Assembly (NCBI RefSeq): GCF_040412425.1
Contig: NC_089781.1
Span: 47,631,175 to 47,695,174, forward strand
Reading direction: 5' to 3'
From: Macrobrachium rosenbergii
Taxonomy: Eukaryota > Arthropoda > Malacostraca > Decapoda > Palaemonidae
Length of the DNA: 64,000 nt
The notes under the pieces are model-generated. The model was not told the DNA's origin, did no database searches, and saw only the letters and a program-made list of their open reading frames with translations. Numbering within the stretch: the first letter of the stretch is position 1; every line of letters starts with the position of its first letter. A program made the position numbers and the translations under genes. Of this stretch, positions 10,081 to 20,712 are shown one piece after another.

Positions 10081-13000
10081 ATGAATATGGACAAGCCTTC
10101 TAAGCCTTCCTATCCCCAGTGTGTGTGTCCTGGGGTGGGAGGCAAGAAATGCAATTCATTTAGGTCTAGCGTCGACGCGGACCCACACACTCTCTGCCCA
10201 TCTTGCAGGGGGCATGTGTGTTCGTGCAACGCTCCTTGCAGTGAGTGTTGCTCTTGGTTCCCCGAGCAATGGAGGAAGTTCGAGGGGAGGAGGCGTTACC
10301 GTCGTAAGCCTGCCAAGGAATCATCCTAGGGTAATATGCCCCCGACGACTCCGGTGGTGGCGAATGTGTCGGGTTCGTTTCTCCCTCCCGGCGAGCTTTC
10401 CCTGCTTGCTCCCTCTCCTTCAGGTAAGGACTCCCCCTTCCCTTCCTCATTCATTTCATCGGGTGTGGAAGGGCGTGGGGGAAAGGTGGACCGGGACATC
10501 CTCTCGGGGGTCTCTTCCCGTTGAGGAGGGAAATTTTTTCCTCCAGAGCAGGTAGAGGCTTCCCAACCTAACCCGACTTTTGCTTCAGGTCTTGGACTGG
10601 AAAGCCAGGCAGCAGACATCTCATCAACCTGGCTACACCTGGGCCTACCTGATGTACTGTCACTGAAAGGGCTGGTGTCACATCTGTCCAGTGCTCCAGT
10701 GAGCACTCACTCTGCAGCGACAATCACCACAACCTCAGTCACCATGTCAGGTTTCGCTAAGCTCCCAGTGTCGGTGGCTTCACACCTGGATACCCAGGTC
10801 TCGGCTGCCCCTGCCGTGCATCATGCAGTACCACTGCCTCCTGGGTTCCTGGCCCCTTTCATGCGACTGGGCCCCTCCTACATGGTGACATCAGCTCTAC
10901 CATATGTGACTGTCCCTGCCCCCGTTGCTGACCCTGGCCCGATCTCGACTATTGTTCCGGCTCCTCGCTTCTCTATCCAGCCTGACACTTCGTCTGTTCC
11001 TCTCCCCATACCTTCGACTCTGGCGCGGCCCGGCCTGGCTGCCCACGCACAACCCGTGCCTGCATTCCCAGCCCTGCCTACTGTCATTCCTGGCCACCAC
11101 GTGGTTGCTCCCGCCCGGGTAAGTGCTGGCCCGAGCACCGCGTTCTCTGCCTGGGATGCGCTTACTGCTGCAGCCCCTCCTCCTGTTCGTGAGCCTTCGG
11201 CTGCGCCTGCTTGGTTTGGGGACCTGACGGCAATCCTGAAGAAGATGGCGAAGAAGAAGAAGAAGAAGAAGAGGTCTAGGAAGGTGTCGTCATCTTTGTC
11301 TTCGTCTTCGTCATCATCATTGTCTTCGTCTTCATCTGCTGCCTTTTCTTCTTCTCCTTCCGAGGCTTCGCGGCCGAAGAAGAAGAAGTCTGCCTCTCCC
11401 CCACCAAGAAGTCTCGCACCAAGACTTCAAGGGAATGCTTCTTCCATAAGGAAGGCAGTGGGATCTCTCGTCGGCTCTTCCTGATCCACAGATCAGGGAA
11501 CAGCTGCCCTGACCTCCAGGTCAGTTGCAACGGGAGCCAAGGGAGTGGAGACCAAGGTCTGCAACCCCCCCCCGTGCCTAAGAAACCTGCGTGTAAGGCC
11601 AGCGAGTCCACGTTGGACACTCGCATCGTGAGTTGCTGAGTACCGGGTCTCCTTGAGACCCGGTACCCCAGACTGATACGGGAGAAACTTCTCACTGTAC
11701 AGACCAGGGCGTGGGATGAGAGAAAAGAATCTGGGCATGCAGGTGCCCTGCTCTTCCTGCTGGCACTCCTAGGAATGCCAAGTCAGGTTCCTGGGATAGC
11801 GCACGGCCTCGGGGCCGAACGCTAGGAGAGGCGGAGAAGAGGTCCCCTGCTCAGTCTTCCCGAGAGGCTACTGCCTTGAAGAAGACTGGGGTGCGTCTAG
11901 AGGACAGCGCAAGCTCACGCCAGCCAAAAGTGCGCTCGACTCCTCCCAGTCCCCGGGCACGTCCACGTGGCCAGCATGGTTCGGGGGAAGCGAGTGCGTG
12001 GCTCGGCTCGCGCGAGCCGCTCTGCTCTCCTTGGGAGACTGCTTCACGAGGCGAAAGCACTCTCCTCGACCCGGGCTGCCGTCACCACCGCGGGTTGGTG
12101 ACCGCTCCCGGCCCACTGCCTCTGTTGGTTCTGCCAGCAAAGCCAGTGGGAGCACCTGATCCTCCTCTCCTGTCCCCTCTGCCTCTTCAGCTCCTTCCAA
12201 GGGGCGTGAGTCGGACAGGAAGAACTCTGGCGAGTTTTCTCCTCAGAGTTCTACCTCGTGGGCATGTGAACCTGGCTCGACCAGGTCTTACGCCCGCGTG
12301 GTGCAGGAAGGATCACGGGGGTCTGCCGAGGTTCTCCATCCTGCAGGCAAAGTAGATCGGGAGGACTGCACTCTGGAGGGACTCGAGGGTCCTCTGCCCC
12401 AGGATGCGGACACCCCCGAGATACAGAGGACTTTTGCAGAGGTTATTGCGCTGATTCGTCAGCACAACGACCTCGACCTCGGGGAAGGGACCACAGCCTC
12501 ATCTGTGGATCATCCTTCATGCCTCAAATCCTTTTGGGGACCCGAGAAGGAACCCAAGGCTTTGGTGGGGCTGCCATGGTCCACGCTTGCTGAGGGGGCC
12601 CTCGACCAGGTGAATAGTCTTGTGTCTGGGCAAGACAGCTCACTTCGGTCAGGCTGCTCGGATAAGCTTCTTCTCCCCCCTCCCCCCAACCTTCTGCCTT
12701 GCCAGAAGCACTTCTACACTCCAGCTGTAGGAGCTTTGCTGACTAAACAGGTTGACCCGGACTGGACTCGTCTGGATCCGGGTCTGACATTGCAGCAGCT
12801 TACTGCAGAGTGTGTCTCCCTCTCCCAGCAAGAAGCTGCAACCCTGGAAGCCACCGCCATGGCGGCCTTCCAAGCAGTCTCCTGGCTTGATCTGTGGTCC
12901 TTCACATTATCGAAGGTAGCTGCTTCCTTGGGCATCATCATGCCTGGGGAGGACTCCGCCTTTGGGAGTCCGTGCCTTCCTTGGGGCAGGGCTATCTCCT

Positions 13001-13401
13001 ACCTCGCCCACCAGACTGCGAACCTGTGGGTGAACCTGGTTCTGAAGCGGAGAGATGCCATTCTCTATCACTTCTCCAGGTCTGTAGGTCCCGAGTCAGC
13101 AATTGCCCTTAGGAATGGGCCGGTGCTGGGTTCCCCCTCTCTCTTCCCCAGAGAGTTGGTGGACGCTGCGGTAGACAAATGCCGTGCCGATGACAGCGAC
13201 CGGCTTGTCCACCAGGCAGTGGCCAAGACCTCTGGGTCTTCGCATTCCACTGCGGCCAGGTCTTTGGGCCAGGCTGGCACCTCTTTGGCCCCTAAGAAGT
13301 CCCAGTCTTTGAAGGGGTCCCTGGGAAACACCCAGCCTTCTTCTTCCTCGAGAAGGGGTGGTCCCTCCCATCCTTTTCAGCCCACTTTCCAAGCCGGTTA
13401 A
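10081..13401 (+). pseudogene. DIRS gag-like ORF1, interrupted
   Basis: ORF1 of DIRS elements is thought to make the particle or RNA-binding protein. The first block (10081-10329, MNMDKPSKP start) has a Cys/His cluster (CVCP, H.LCPSC, C.C, C..CC) followed by WFPEQWRKFEGRRRYRRK. I read this as a zinc-binding N-terminus. In the same frame a TAG at 10327 and a TGA at 10522 interrupt it, and a long Pro/Ser/Val-rich part follows at 10675-11484 with Lys and Ser runs. Shifts near 11485-12300 lead to the well kept C-terminal 367 codons, 12298-13401, with TPEIQRTFAEVIALI, WGPEKEPKALVGLPW and VGPESAIALRNG. A second copy of this protein lies at 15965-18700. Confidence 0.78.
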
Positions 13402-13459
13402 GGGGGCAAAGGGAAGAATAAAAAGGGGAAATGCTAGGGGCGGTGTTCCCCCCCAACAG

Positions 13460-15161
13460 CTGCCGAAGGTGGGGGCGTGCCTGTCGAGCCATTGGGCAAC
13501 ATGGCAGCAACACGGAGCCGAGACCTGGAGAGTGGATGTCCTTCAGGAGGGATATCTACTACCCTTCGAGTCTCGGCCTCCCCTCACCAACACTCCGGTC
13601 CATCTCCAAACATATGTTCTAGGATCTCCGAAGGACACCCCACTACAGCAAGAAGTGCAAGCCATGCTGAGCAAGGGTGCTGTAGAAGCTGTGTCGGACC
13701 AGTCTCCAGGCTTTTACGGCCGTGTCTTTCTCGTAGAGAAGACCTCAGGGGGATGAAGACCAGTCATAGACCTCTCTCCCTTGAACCATTTCGTTTGCCA
13801 GACTCGGTTCACGATGGAAACATCGCAATCTGTGCTGGCCTCCATCAGGGAGAACGACTTTATGCTTACGGTGGACTTGAAGGATGCGTATTTCCAAATA
13901 CCCATTCATCCATCCTCCCGCAAGTACCTCTGCTTTGTCCTCAGGGAGACGGTCTTCCATTTCAGGGCATTTCAGGGCACTTTGTTTCGGGCGCTCGACC
14001 GCTCCCCAGGTGTTCACGAGAGTCTTCTCACTCGTCTCAGCTTGGGCCCACTCGCACGGGATACGTCTACTGAGGTATCTCGACGACTGGCTAGTCCTGG
14101 CGGGCTCTCGCTCGCAGTTGCTACAGGACAGGGATCAGCTCCTCAAGTTTTGCCGGGATCTAGGTATCGTGGTGAATCTCAATAAGTCAGATCTCATCCC
14201 CAAGCAGAGGATAAAGTACCTGGGCATGCTGATAGACACGGTAGCAAGGAAAGTCTTTCCCTCGGACTCTCGTATCAGGAAGTTCAGGCAGGCAGGCAGC
14301 ACGGCTGTTCCTGTCACGACAGGAGCAGCCAGCCCGGCAATGGCAAGTCGTCATCGGTCACCTGTTGTCTTTAGAGAAGCTAGTACCTCATGGGCGCCTT
14401 CACCTGCGGTCTCTCCAGTGGAGACTGAAGGAGTATTGGTCCCAGTCCTGAGACCCCCAGTCCTTCCTCATCCCTCTTGCCAAGGAGGTGAGCGAGGACC
14501 TTCGCTGGTGGTTGGACGACAGGAACCTCTTGATAGGAGTATCCCTGCATACTTCCCCTCCGGAAATGCTACTGTTTTCAGACGCACCGACCGAGGAATG
14601 GGGCGCACACCTGGAGGAGTTGCTGACTTCGGGAGTGTGGCACCGAGATGACAAGCGCCTGCACATCAACATCCTGGAACTCAAGGCAGCCTTCCTGGCC
14701 CTCCAAGAGTTCCGGGATTGAGTGATGGGACACTCCGTGGTAGTTATGAGCGACAATATCACGGTAGTGGCATACGCCAACAATCGGGGATCCTAGTGTC
14801 CCGCCAACTTCATCAGTTGACGATACAGGTGCACGAGTGGGCCGTGGCTTGCTCAGTAGAGCTGTCAGCCAGGTACATTCCAGGCAAGAGGAATGTCGTG
14901 GCAGACAAGCTCAGGCGCCAGAACCAAGTGGTAGGGACTGAATGGTCCCTCCACTTGGAGGTAGCGGAAAGGCTGTTCAACCTGTGGGGGCGTCCAGCCA
15001 TCGATCTGTTCGCCACCCGGCACAACAGAAAACTCCAGGTCTTATGTTTTGTCATGCCGGACCCATGGGCTGCTGCAGAGGACGCGTTTCAGCACCTGTG
15101 GGACCACCTCGACGTATACGCCTTTCCCCCGTTCTGTCTGATTCGCCAAGTGATCAGCTGA
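13460..15161 (+). pseudogene. DIRS reverse transcriptase and RNase H, interrupted
   Basis: This pol copies element RNA into DNA and degrades the RNA strand. The RT starts around VQAMLSKGAVEAV (from 13661). A TGA at 13754-13756 falls where the family has Trp (TSGG-stop-RPVIDL). The frame then continues with LTVDLKDAYFQIPIHP, the first catalytic Asp block. A 10-bp duplication, 13958-13977, shifts the frame to the one that carries LLRYLDDWLVLAGS and VNLNKSDLIP. Another shift near 14290, in a GGCA run, leads to EDLRWWLDDRNL and the RNase H part, with ELKAAFLALQEF. DNITVVAYANN and IPGKRNVVADKL follow in other frames. The last block, 14942-15161, has AIDLFATRHN and DVYAFPPF. Confidence 0.85.
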
Positions 15162-15291
15162 GTGATGATCACCCCGAATCTCAGAATGATTCTGGTGGCA
15201 CCCAAATGGCCCCAGGCCGTTTGGTATCCAGACCTGCTAGCTCTCCTCTCCAAGGCGCTGAGAGAGAGCCTCCCCCCCGTCCCAACCTGCT

Positions 15292-15957
15292 GTGTCAACC
15301 TCACGAAGAGTGGTTCCACCAGGCAGTGCATTCCCTGTGTCTTCACGGCTGGAGGTTATTCACCATCTCTTGCGAGCGAGAGGCTTTTTGCGTCGCACAG
15401 CAACAGAGATGGCAGGATACCTCAGACGATCCTCCGCAGCGGTATACCAGGGAAAGTGGTCTGTCTTCTGTGGTTGGTGTCGTCGAAGGGGTATCTCTCC
15501 GGTCGGAGCTACTGTTCAGCAGGTCGTGGACTTCCTTGTCTTCCTTCGCTGAGAGAAGCTTCTCTCCGTTTCAGCTGTGAAAGGCTACCGCTCCGCACTC
15601 GGCCTAGTCTTACGGCTGAAAGGAGTAGACATCTCCTCTTTCGAGATATCTCTACTAATGAGAAGCTTCGAATGGTCTTGCCCGCCCAGGGATCTCAGGC
15701 CCCCTGCGTGGGATGTGACTCTCGTCCTAAGGAGCCTGACTTGTGCACTGTACGAGCCTTTACGAGAGTCGTCAGACAGGGATCTGACCCTTATGACCGT
15801 CTTCCTGCTAGCCCTGGTATCGGCGAAGAGAGTTGGCGAGCTTCACGGACTTACCTTCGATGTTAAACACTCGAGGGGATGGGGATCAGTTACACTCAAT
15901 CTCGTCCTGGATTTCGTAACGAAGACTCAGAACCCTTCAGTCCCTGACGCACGGTGA
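15292..15957 (+). pseudogene. DIRS tyrosine recombinase, C-terminally truncated
   Basis: A single frame with one stop (15550-15552) carries the N-terminal core-binding part (SAAVYQGKWSVFCGWC, then ISPVGATVQQVVDF) and the start of the catalytic domain (VKGYRSALGLVLRLKG, LVSAKRVGELHGL). The Arg of SAKRVGEL is the likely box I catalytic Arg. The reading ends after NPSVPDAR, so the H-x-x-R and Tyr motifs present in copy D at 30642-30702 are missing. The loss coincides with the start of the second gag copy, so the enzyme cannot be functional. Confidence 0.83.
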
Positions 15958-15964
15958 CCAAGAT

Positions 15965-18700
15965 GACCTCTTGGCCTCAGTTTGCTCGGGGGGGGGGGAG
16001 GAATCCCCTTTGGAGCAAGGGGAGACTACCAACCCTAACCCGACTTGCTTTTCTGGTGTGGGGGAGGAGGAACTCCGTGAGACTTGGCACTCTGTGGGCC
16101 TCATTGGAGTTTCCTCAATGCATGGCTTGAGCTACCTGGGGGCTTCTCATCCTTCTGTGTTGTCCCCAGTGACTCATGACACTATAACAGTGACCACTTC
16201 AACTGTTACCATGTCTTCTATGGCCTCAGTGTCCACGTGTGCCACCACTCATGCACCTTCGTTGATGACCCCTGCCATAGCAGACAAGACGACACCTCGC
16301 CCCTGCTGTGGTCCGCCATGCGGTAGATCACCCTACTAGTGTTGCTGCTTCTGCTCCCCTCTCCATTGGGGATCAGCTCCCCCATGGCCTGGTGAAGGTG
16401 TCCAAGAAGAAGAAGTTGAAGACGGGGAGTTGGAGAGTGTAGTCTTAGTTGTCTGCCGCCTCCTCTACCACTTCCAGTGCTTATAAGCGGAGGAAGAAGT
16501 AGTCCTGCCACGGGTCTTCCAAAGGGGTGCCTCCCTCCACGGGGGAGACACAGGGATCTCTCACTGGCTCTCCCAGGTCTTCGGACGCTGGGGCTGTGCC
16601 ATGGGTCTCGCAGAGACCCCCGTAATTCTGGATCATCGAGTCTCCAAGACCCGAGTACCTGAGACTAGTTCTGGGAAATCTTCCAAGGCTAGTACAGTGC
16701 CTACCTCTGCTTGTGCATCTCTGGACACTCGAGTAGAGGGAGCACCCGTTGATCGTCAAGGACATGATTCAGGAGCTCTGAGTGCTTGGACCCCCAGGGA
16801 GGTCCTTGTCACCCCACATATTCGGGGTTTAACTAAACCCAGAGTCACCTCTGCCAGCTTTTTGGAGTCAGCTTCAAAGAATGGTTCTGGCACTGTGAGA
16901 GAGAATGGAGGTTAGTATGCTGGTGCTGCCTTTCCCCCCGCTAGTGCTCACCTGAGTACTCGGCCAGGGTCCCATATGGATGTAGCAGACCTGAGTGTCC
17001 GTGCACCTGGAGAAGCATCAATGAGGTCCCCCTTACAGTCTTCTCATCTGGAGGCCACTGCCTCGAAGAAGACTGGAGCACATAGAGAGGGCAGCCCGAG
17101 CTCACGCCTGGGAGTGCTCGATCACTCTCCCAAGCTCAGCCCTTGTTCATGTTCACGTGATCGGATCCGCTCACCTGGCAGTAGCCTCTGAACACGTTTG
17201 CTCTCCTTGGGACAGCCCCCCCACCATGTCTGCATGCGCGGGGTCACTCTCCTAGATCCCGTACAGCTATCGTCACTGCTGGTTAGCGATCACTCACGGT
17301 CTTCCTCTCTTGCTAGGGTCTTGGCTTCTGACAGGACAGCGAAGAGTGCCCGGTCCCTCTTGCCTGTCCCTTCAACCTCCTTGGGTTATACTGGGAGGCG
17401 TGAGCAGGACAGAAGGGTTAACAATTGGGATGTCTTTCCAATGCGACCCTGCCACGAAGGCTTACATCCAGGTTCAGTCCTGGGATCAACCTAATCGTAT
17501 GCCAAAGTGGTTGAGCAGGGACTTGAGGGTTCTGCTGAGGTTCTCCCTCCTGCAGAGAGATTAGATTGGGAGGAACGTACCCTGGAAGAACCCGAGGGTC
17601 CTCTTCCTCAGGATTCGGACACCCTGAGATACAGAGGACCTTTGCAGAGATCGTTAGGCTGATTCATCAGCACAACGATCTCAGGGAAGGGGCCTTGGCC
17701 ACATCTGTGGATTGTCCATCTTGCCTTGAAGCCTTTTGGGGACCGAAGAAGGAGCCCAAGGCTTTTGCAGGCTTGCCTTGGTCCACACTTACCGAAGGGG
17801 TCCTGGATCAAGTGAACTCTCTGGTATCTGGGCAAGAGAGTTCTCTTCTGTCCAACTGTTTGGGTAAGCTTCTTCCTCCTCCTCTGCCTTGATAGAAGTA
17901 GTACTATATGCCCTCAGAGGAGTAACTGCTGACAAAACAGGTTGACCTGGACTTGGTTTATTTAGGTCCGGGTCTGATACTGCAGCAGCTTGGTGTAAGG
18001 TATCACCCTCACGCAGCAAGAAGCAACAGACCTGGAATTCACTGCCATGACAGCATTCTAGGCAGTCTCTTAGCTGGACTCTTTCACAGTGTCCAAGATT
18101 GCCTCTTCTTCAGGTTCCATACCCCCAGGGGAGGATTTCACCTTCAGGAGACTGTGCCAGTCTGGTTGTAGGGCTATTACCAACCTGGCCCATGATATGG
18201 CGAACTTGTGGCCGAACTTGGTGTTGATGAGGAGGGACACAGTCCTGAATTGGATCTTCAAGTTTGTTGGCCCTGAGTCGGCAATTGCTTTAAGGAACGG
18301 ACTGTTGCTGGGATCTGCCTCTCTCTTCCCTGGAGAGCAGGTAGATGCTGCAGTGGACAAGCAGTGAGTTAAGGCTAACGACCGACTTGTGCACCAGGCA
18401 GTGGTGAAAACTTCTGGGTCTTCACATGCCACTGCAGCCTGACCTTCAGGTCAAGCTAGCTCTTTCTCTTCGGGCCCTAAGAAGTCCCAGGCTTTGAAAG
18501 GCCCCAGGGGGGAACACCCAGCCTTCTTCTGTCCCTGCCAAGAAAGGCATTCAGTTGTGCCCCTTTCAACCCTCTTTCCAGTCTGGAAAAGGGGCAAAGG
18601 CAAGAAGAAGAGAGGAGAACGCTAGGGGCGGCGTTTCCCTCCACATGGAGCCGAGACCTGGGTAGTAGATGTCCTTCGGGAGGGCTGTCTCCAGTAATAC
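15965..18700 (+). pseudogene. Second DIRS gag copy, 5'- and 3'-truncated
   Basis: From about 15990 the sequence matches the inside of gag copy C from about 10521 onward, lacking the Cys-rich N-terminus. It includes the Thr/Val-rich stretch ITVTTSTVTMSS, the SLDTRVE segment (16721-16741) and the C-terminal part. There the equivalents of QRTFAEIVRLIHQHND (17632-17680) and VGPESAIALRNGLL (18266-18307) are clear. It continues into the first bases of pol (ACGCTAGGGGCGGCGTTTCC) and is lost after about 18700. Frames are broken at several points, for example 17885-17940. Being tandem to copy C, it may be a second element deleted for its pol. Confidence 0.8.
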
Positions 18701-18704
18701 CTCG

Positions 18705-19925
18705 ATCTTGCGTGATTCGAGTTGTGTGAATTCACAGAAATGCGAACTTTTCATTGGACCTTAACTAATTGGCATACGTGATTTTTTCACAGACACGTGA
18801 CATTTGCGGAATCTCAAGAAACCCTGCAGAAGTGTTTGTGTTTAATTTTTTAAGTAATTTATAAGTTTTCATGCTTTTATGTGTAAAATCTGTATGAAAA
18901 ATGTATTATTTTTATTTATGTATGTGCAAAAATATGATACAAAGGTAATTACAGCACGTACAGTTAATGTACTTTAACAAGATGTGATGCCCATTCGCAA
19001 AGTTACTGCACTTTTCAAAGATGTGATACCTCTGCAGAAAGTCTTTGTTTAATTTTTGAAGTACATTTATAAGTTTTTATGTTTTTAAGTGTAATATCGG
19101 CATGGAAAATTTGTAATATTTATATTTTTGTACATAAATATGATACAAAGGCAGTACAGTTACTGTATTATGCCCATTCACAAAGTCTTTGTCACTAGGA
19201 CCTATGGTGTCGAGATGAGGTTGTTCAGTCGCGCTGGTGTTATAAAATTAATTCGTTAAAGTACTAAAACATATCAGAGACATAACTTAAGAGTTGTATT
19301 AGTGTCATTCTGTGAAAATTACTTTGCTAACCTCAGAGAAAAGTGCTGGTGCAGTCTATATTACATATAATTACAGCACATACAAATAGCGTACTTTTAC
19401 AAGATTTGATACCCATTCACAAAGTTACTGCTTTTTTCAAAGATGTGATACCCCTGCAGAAAGTGTTTGTTTAATTTCTGAGGTATTATATAAGTTTTCA
19501 TGCTTTTAAGTGTGAAATCGGTATGGAAAATTTCTGTTACAGTCCAGTATTTTTAGCGCTCACAGATATTTTTACAAATTATTATTTCTCTGTACATCTT
19601 TACCTGTACAGTACATGATTTTGAATTGATTGAATTTTACCTTTACCCTCTGCAAACATTATATAGGTTTTCTTTATTTTATTGAATTGTGTACCTTCGT
19701 TATGACTGTTATTCATGAAGTTTACCTAGTGGCACAAAGAAAACGTCTTTTACTCTGGGAATGAAAAAGAAAATGGCATCCCATGAATTAGGGGTAACAT
19801 TATTATAGATATGTACCTATGTGAATGCGCTAGTGTGGCAAATACAGTACCCATTTCGATACAGTACTCTATTTTTACATCAACCATTTATTTCTTTTTT
19901 AAGAGTAATGCATTAAGATCACAAT
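18705..19925. repeat. AT-rich spacer with three diverged direct repeats
   Basis: No gene is recognised. A block of about 75 bp beginning GCAGAA(A)GTNTTTGTTTAAT and running to ATCGGTATGGAAAAT recurs near 18822, 19035 and 19457. Shorter blocks (ATTACAGCAC.TACA, GATGTGATACC.CTGCAGAAAG) recur with it. The spacing is uneven, so this is not a regular satellite. It lies between a truncated DIRS gag and a DIRS terminal module. Confidence 0.55.
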
Positions 19926-19930
19926 TTTTG

Positions 19931-20201
19931 AAAGCAAATTGTATTTTTCCTAACTATACAAACCTGATGTCCTTTACATTAGGAATTACTTACAGCGAAG
20001 CTGGACACGGCCGTTAAACTCTTGAACAAGGTGGTTAGGCAGTAACTACTGCCAGGTAGGCAGAAATACTTGCCAGCTATGATGTAAACATTCCAGTTTG
20101 CCTTTCGGTCCAGGTTCAGATTGAGGGGTGGCATGAGGCGGACATATATGTAATGTAAAAGACCTCAGGTTTGTATAGTTAGGAAAAATACAGTTTACTC
20201 T
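19931..20201 (-). repeat. DIRS terminal module, inverted relative to 2933-3205
   Basis: This 271-bp module has the same inverted ends as 2933-3205 (AAATTGTATTTTTCCTAAC at 19935 onward, and its complement up to about 20199) and the same inside. It lies just past the 3' end of the minus-strand DIRS copy. Together with 1-3205 it gives the order pol, 35-bp lead, module on both strands. Confidence 0.65.
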
Positions 20202-20712
20202 AAAAAACTGTGATTTGCTCTGACACGATATCCAAACCGTTGGTCCTTTACATTAGGAAGACTCACTGGTTGGAGGGAGGAATCTGAGTGAGTCTCTTGA
20301 ACTAACTGGAGTTCTGCACACCTGGGCTACTCCTAGTTGAAAGAGCGAGGAGGAGTACGGTGCCTCTGATATATTGATCGGAGTGTAGGGACTGCAAGAT
20401 CAAATGTCAGATATTGGACCTTTTCGCATGAGTGAGGAAACATAACTCATATGAAATAGGCTGGGAAGAATCTAGAGTCGGCGGCAGTAAGGAAAAGCCG
20501 ATATAGGGTTTCTCTTATTGCCAGTCTCTCTTCCTCCCCTTGCTAGAGGAAGGAGCAGAATTGCTTCTATGATTCTAGAACAAAAATAGAATGGGTGCTC
20601 AGACGCCAGAGCCAGCAAGTATTGGTTCGAGTCCTATTGTCATCCTGAAGGAGGAGAAGTGGGAGGACGGGGAAGGAGGAGGAAGATAGGCCAGTCACTC
20701 TCGGTATCCTTC

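Larger units (their letters stand above)
9823..15960 (+). mobile_element. DIRS retrotransposon, long but truncated copy (C)
   Basis: The element has an ITR-like leader (9823 to about 10010), gag (10081-13401) and pol with RT, RNase H, a DIRS-specific linker and the first part of the tyrosine recombinase. It stops at about 15960, inside the recombinase, where a second gag copy begins. The coding region is GC-rich compared with the AT-rich repeats around it. Frames are better kept than in copies A, B and D, so this is the most recent or best preserved DIRS copy here. It is still interrupted by stops and by several frame changes. Confidence 0.85.

Noticed and set aside
10166..12200. Minus-strand open frames opposite the DIRS gag
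   Set aside because: They are GC-rich shadow frames of gag with no family features.
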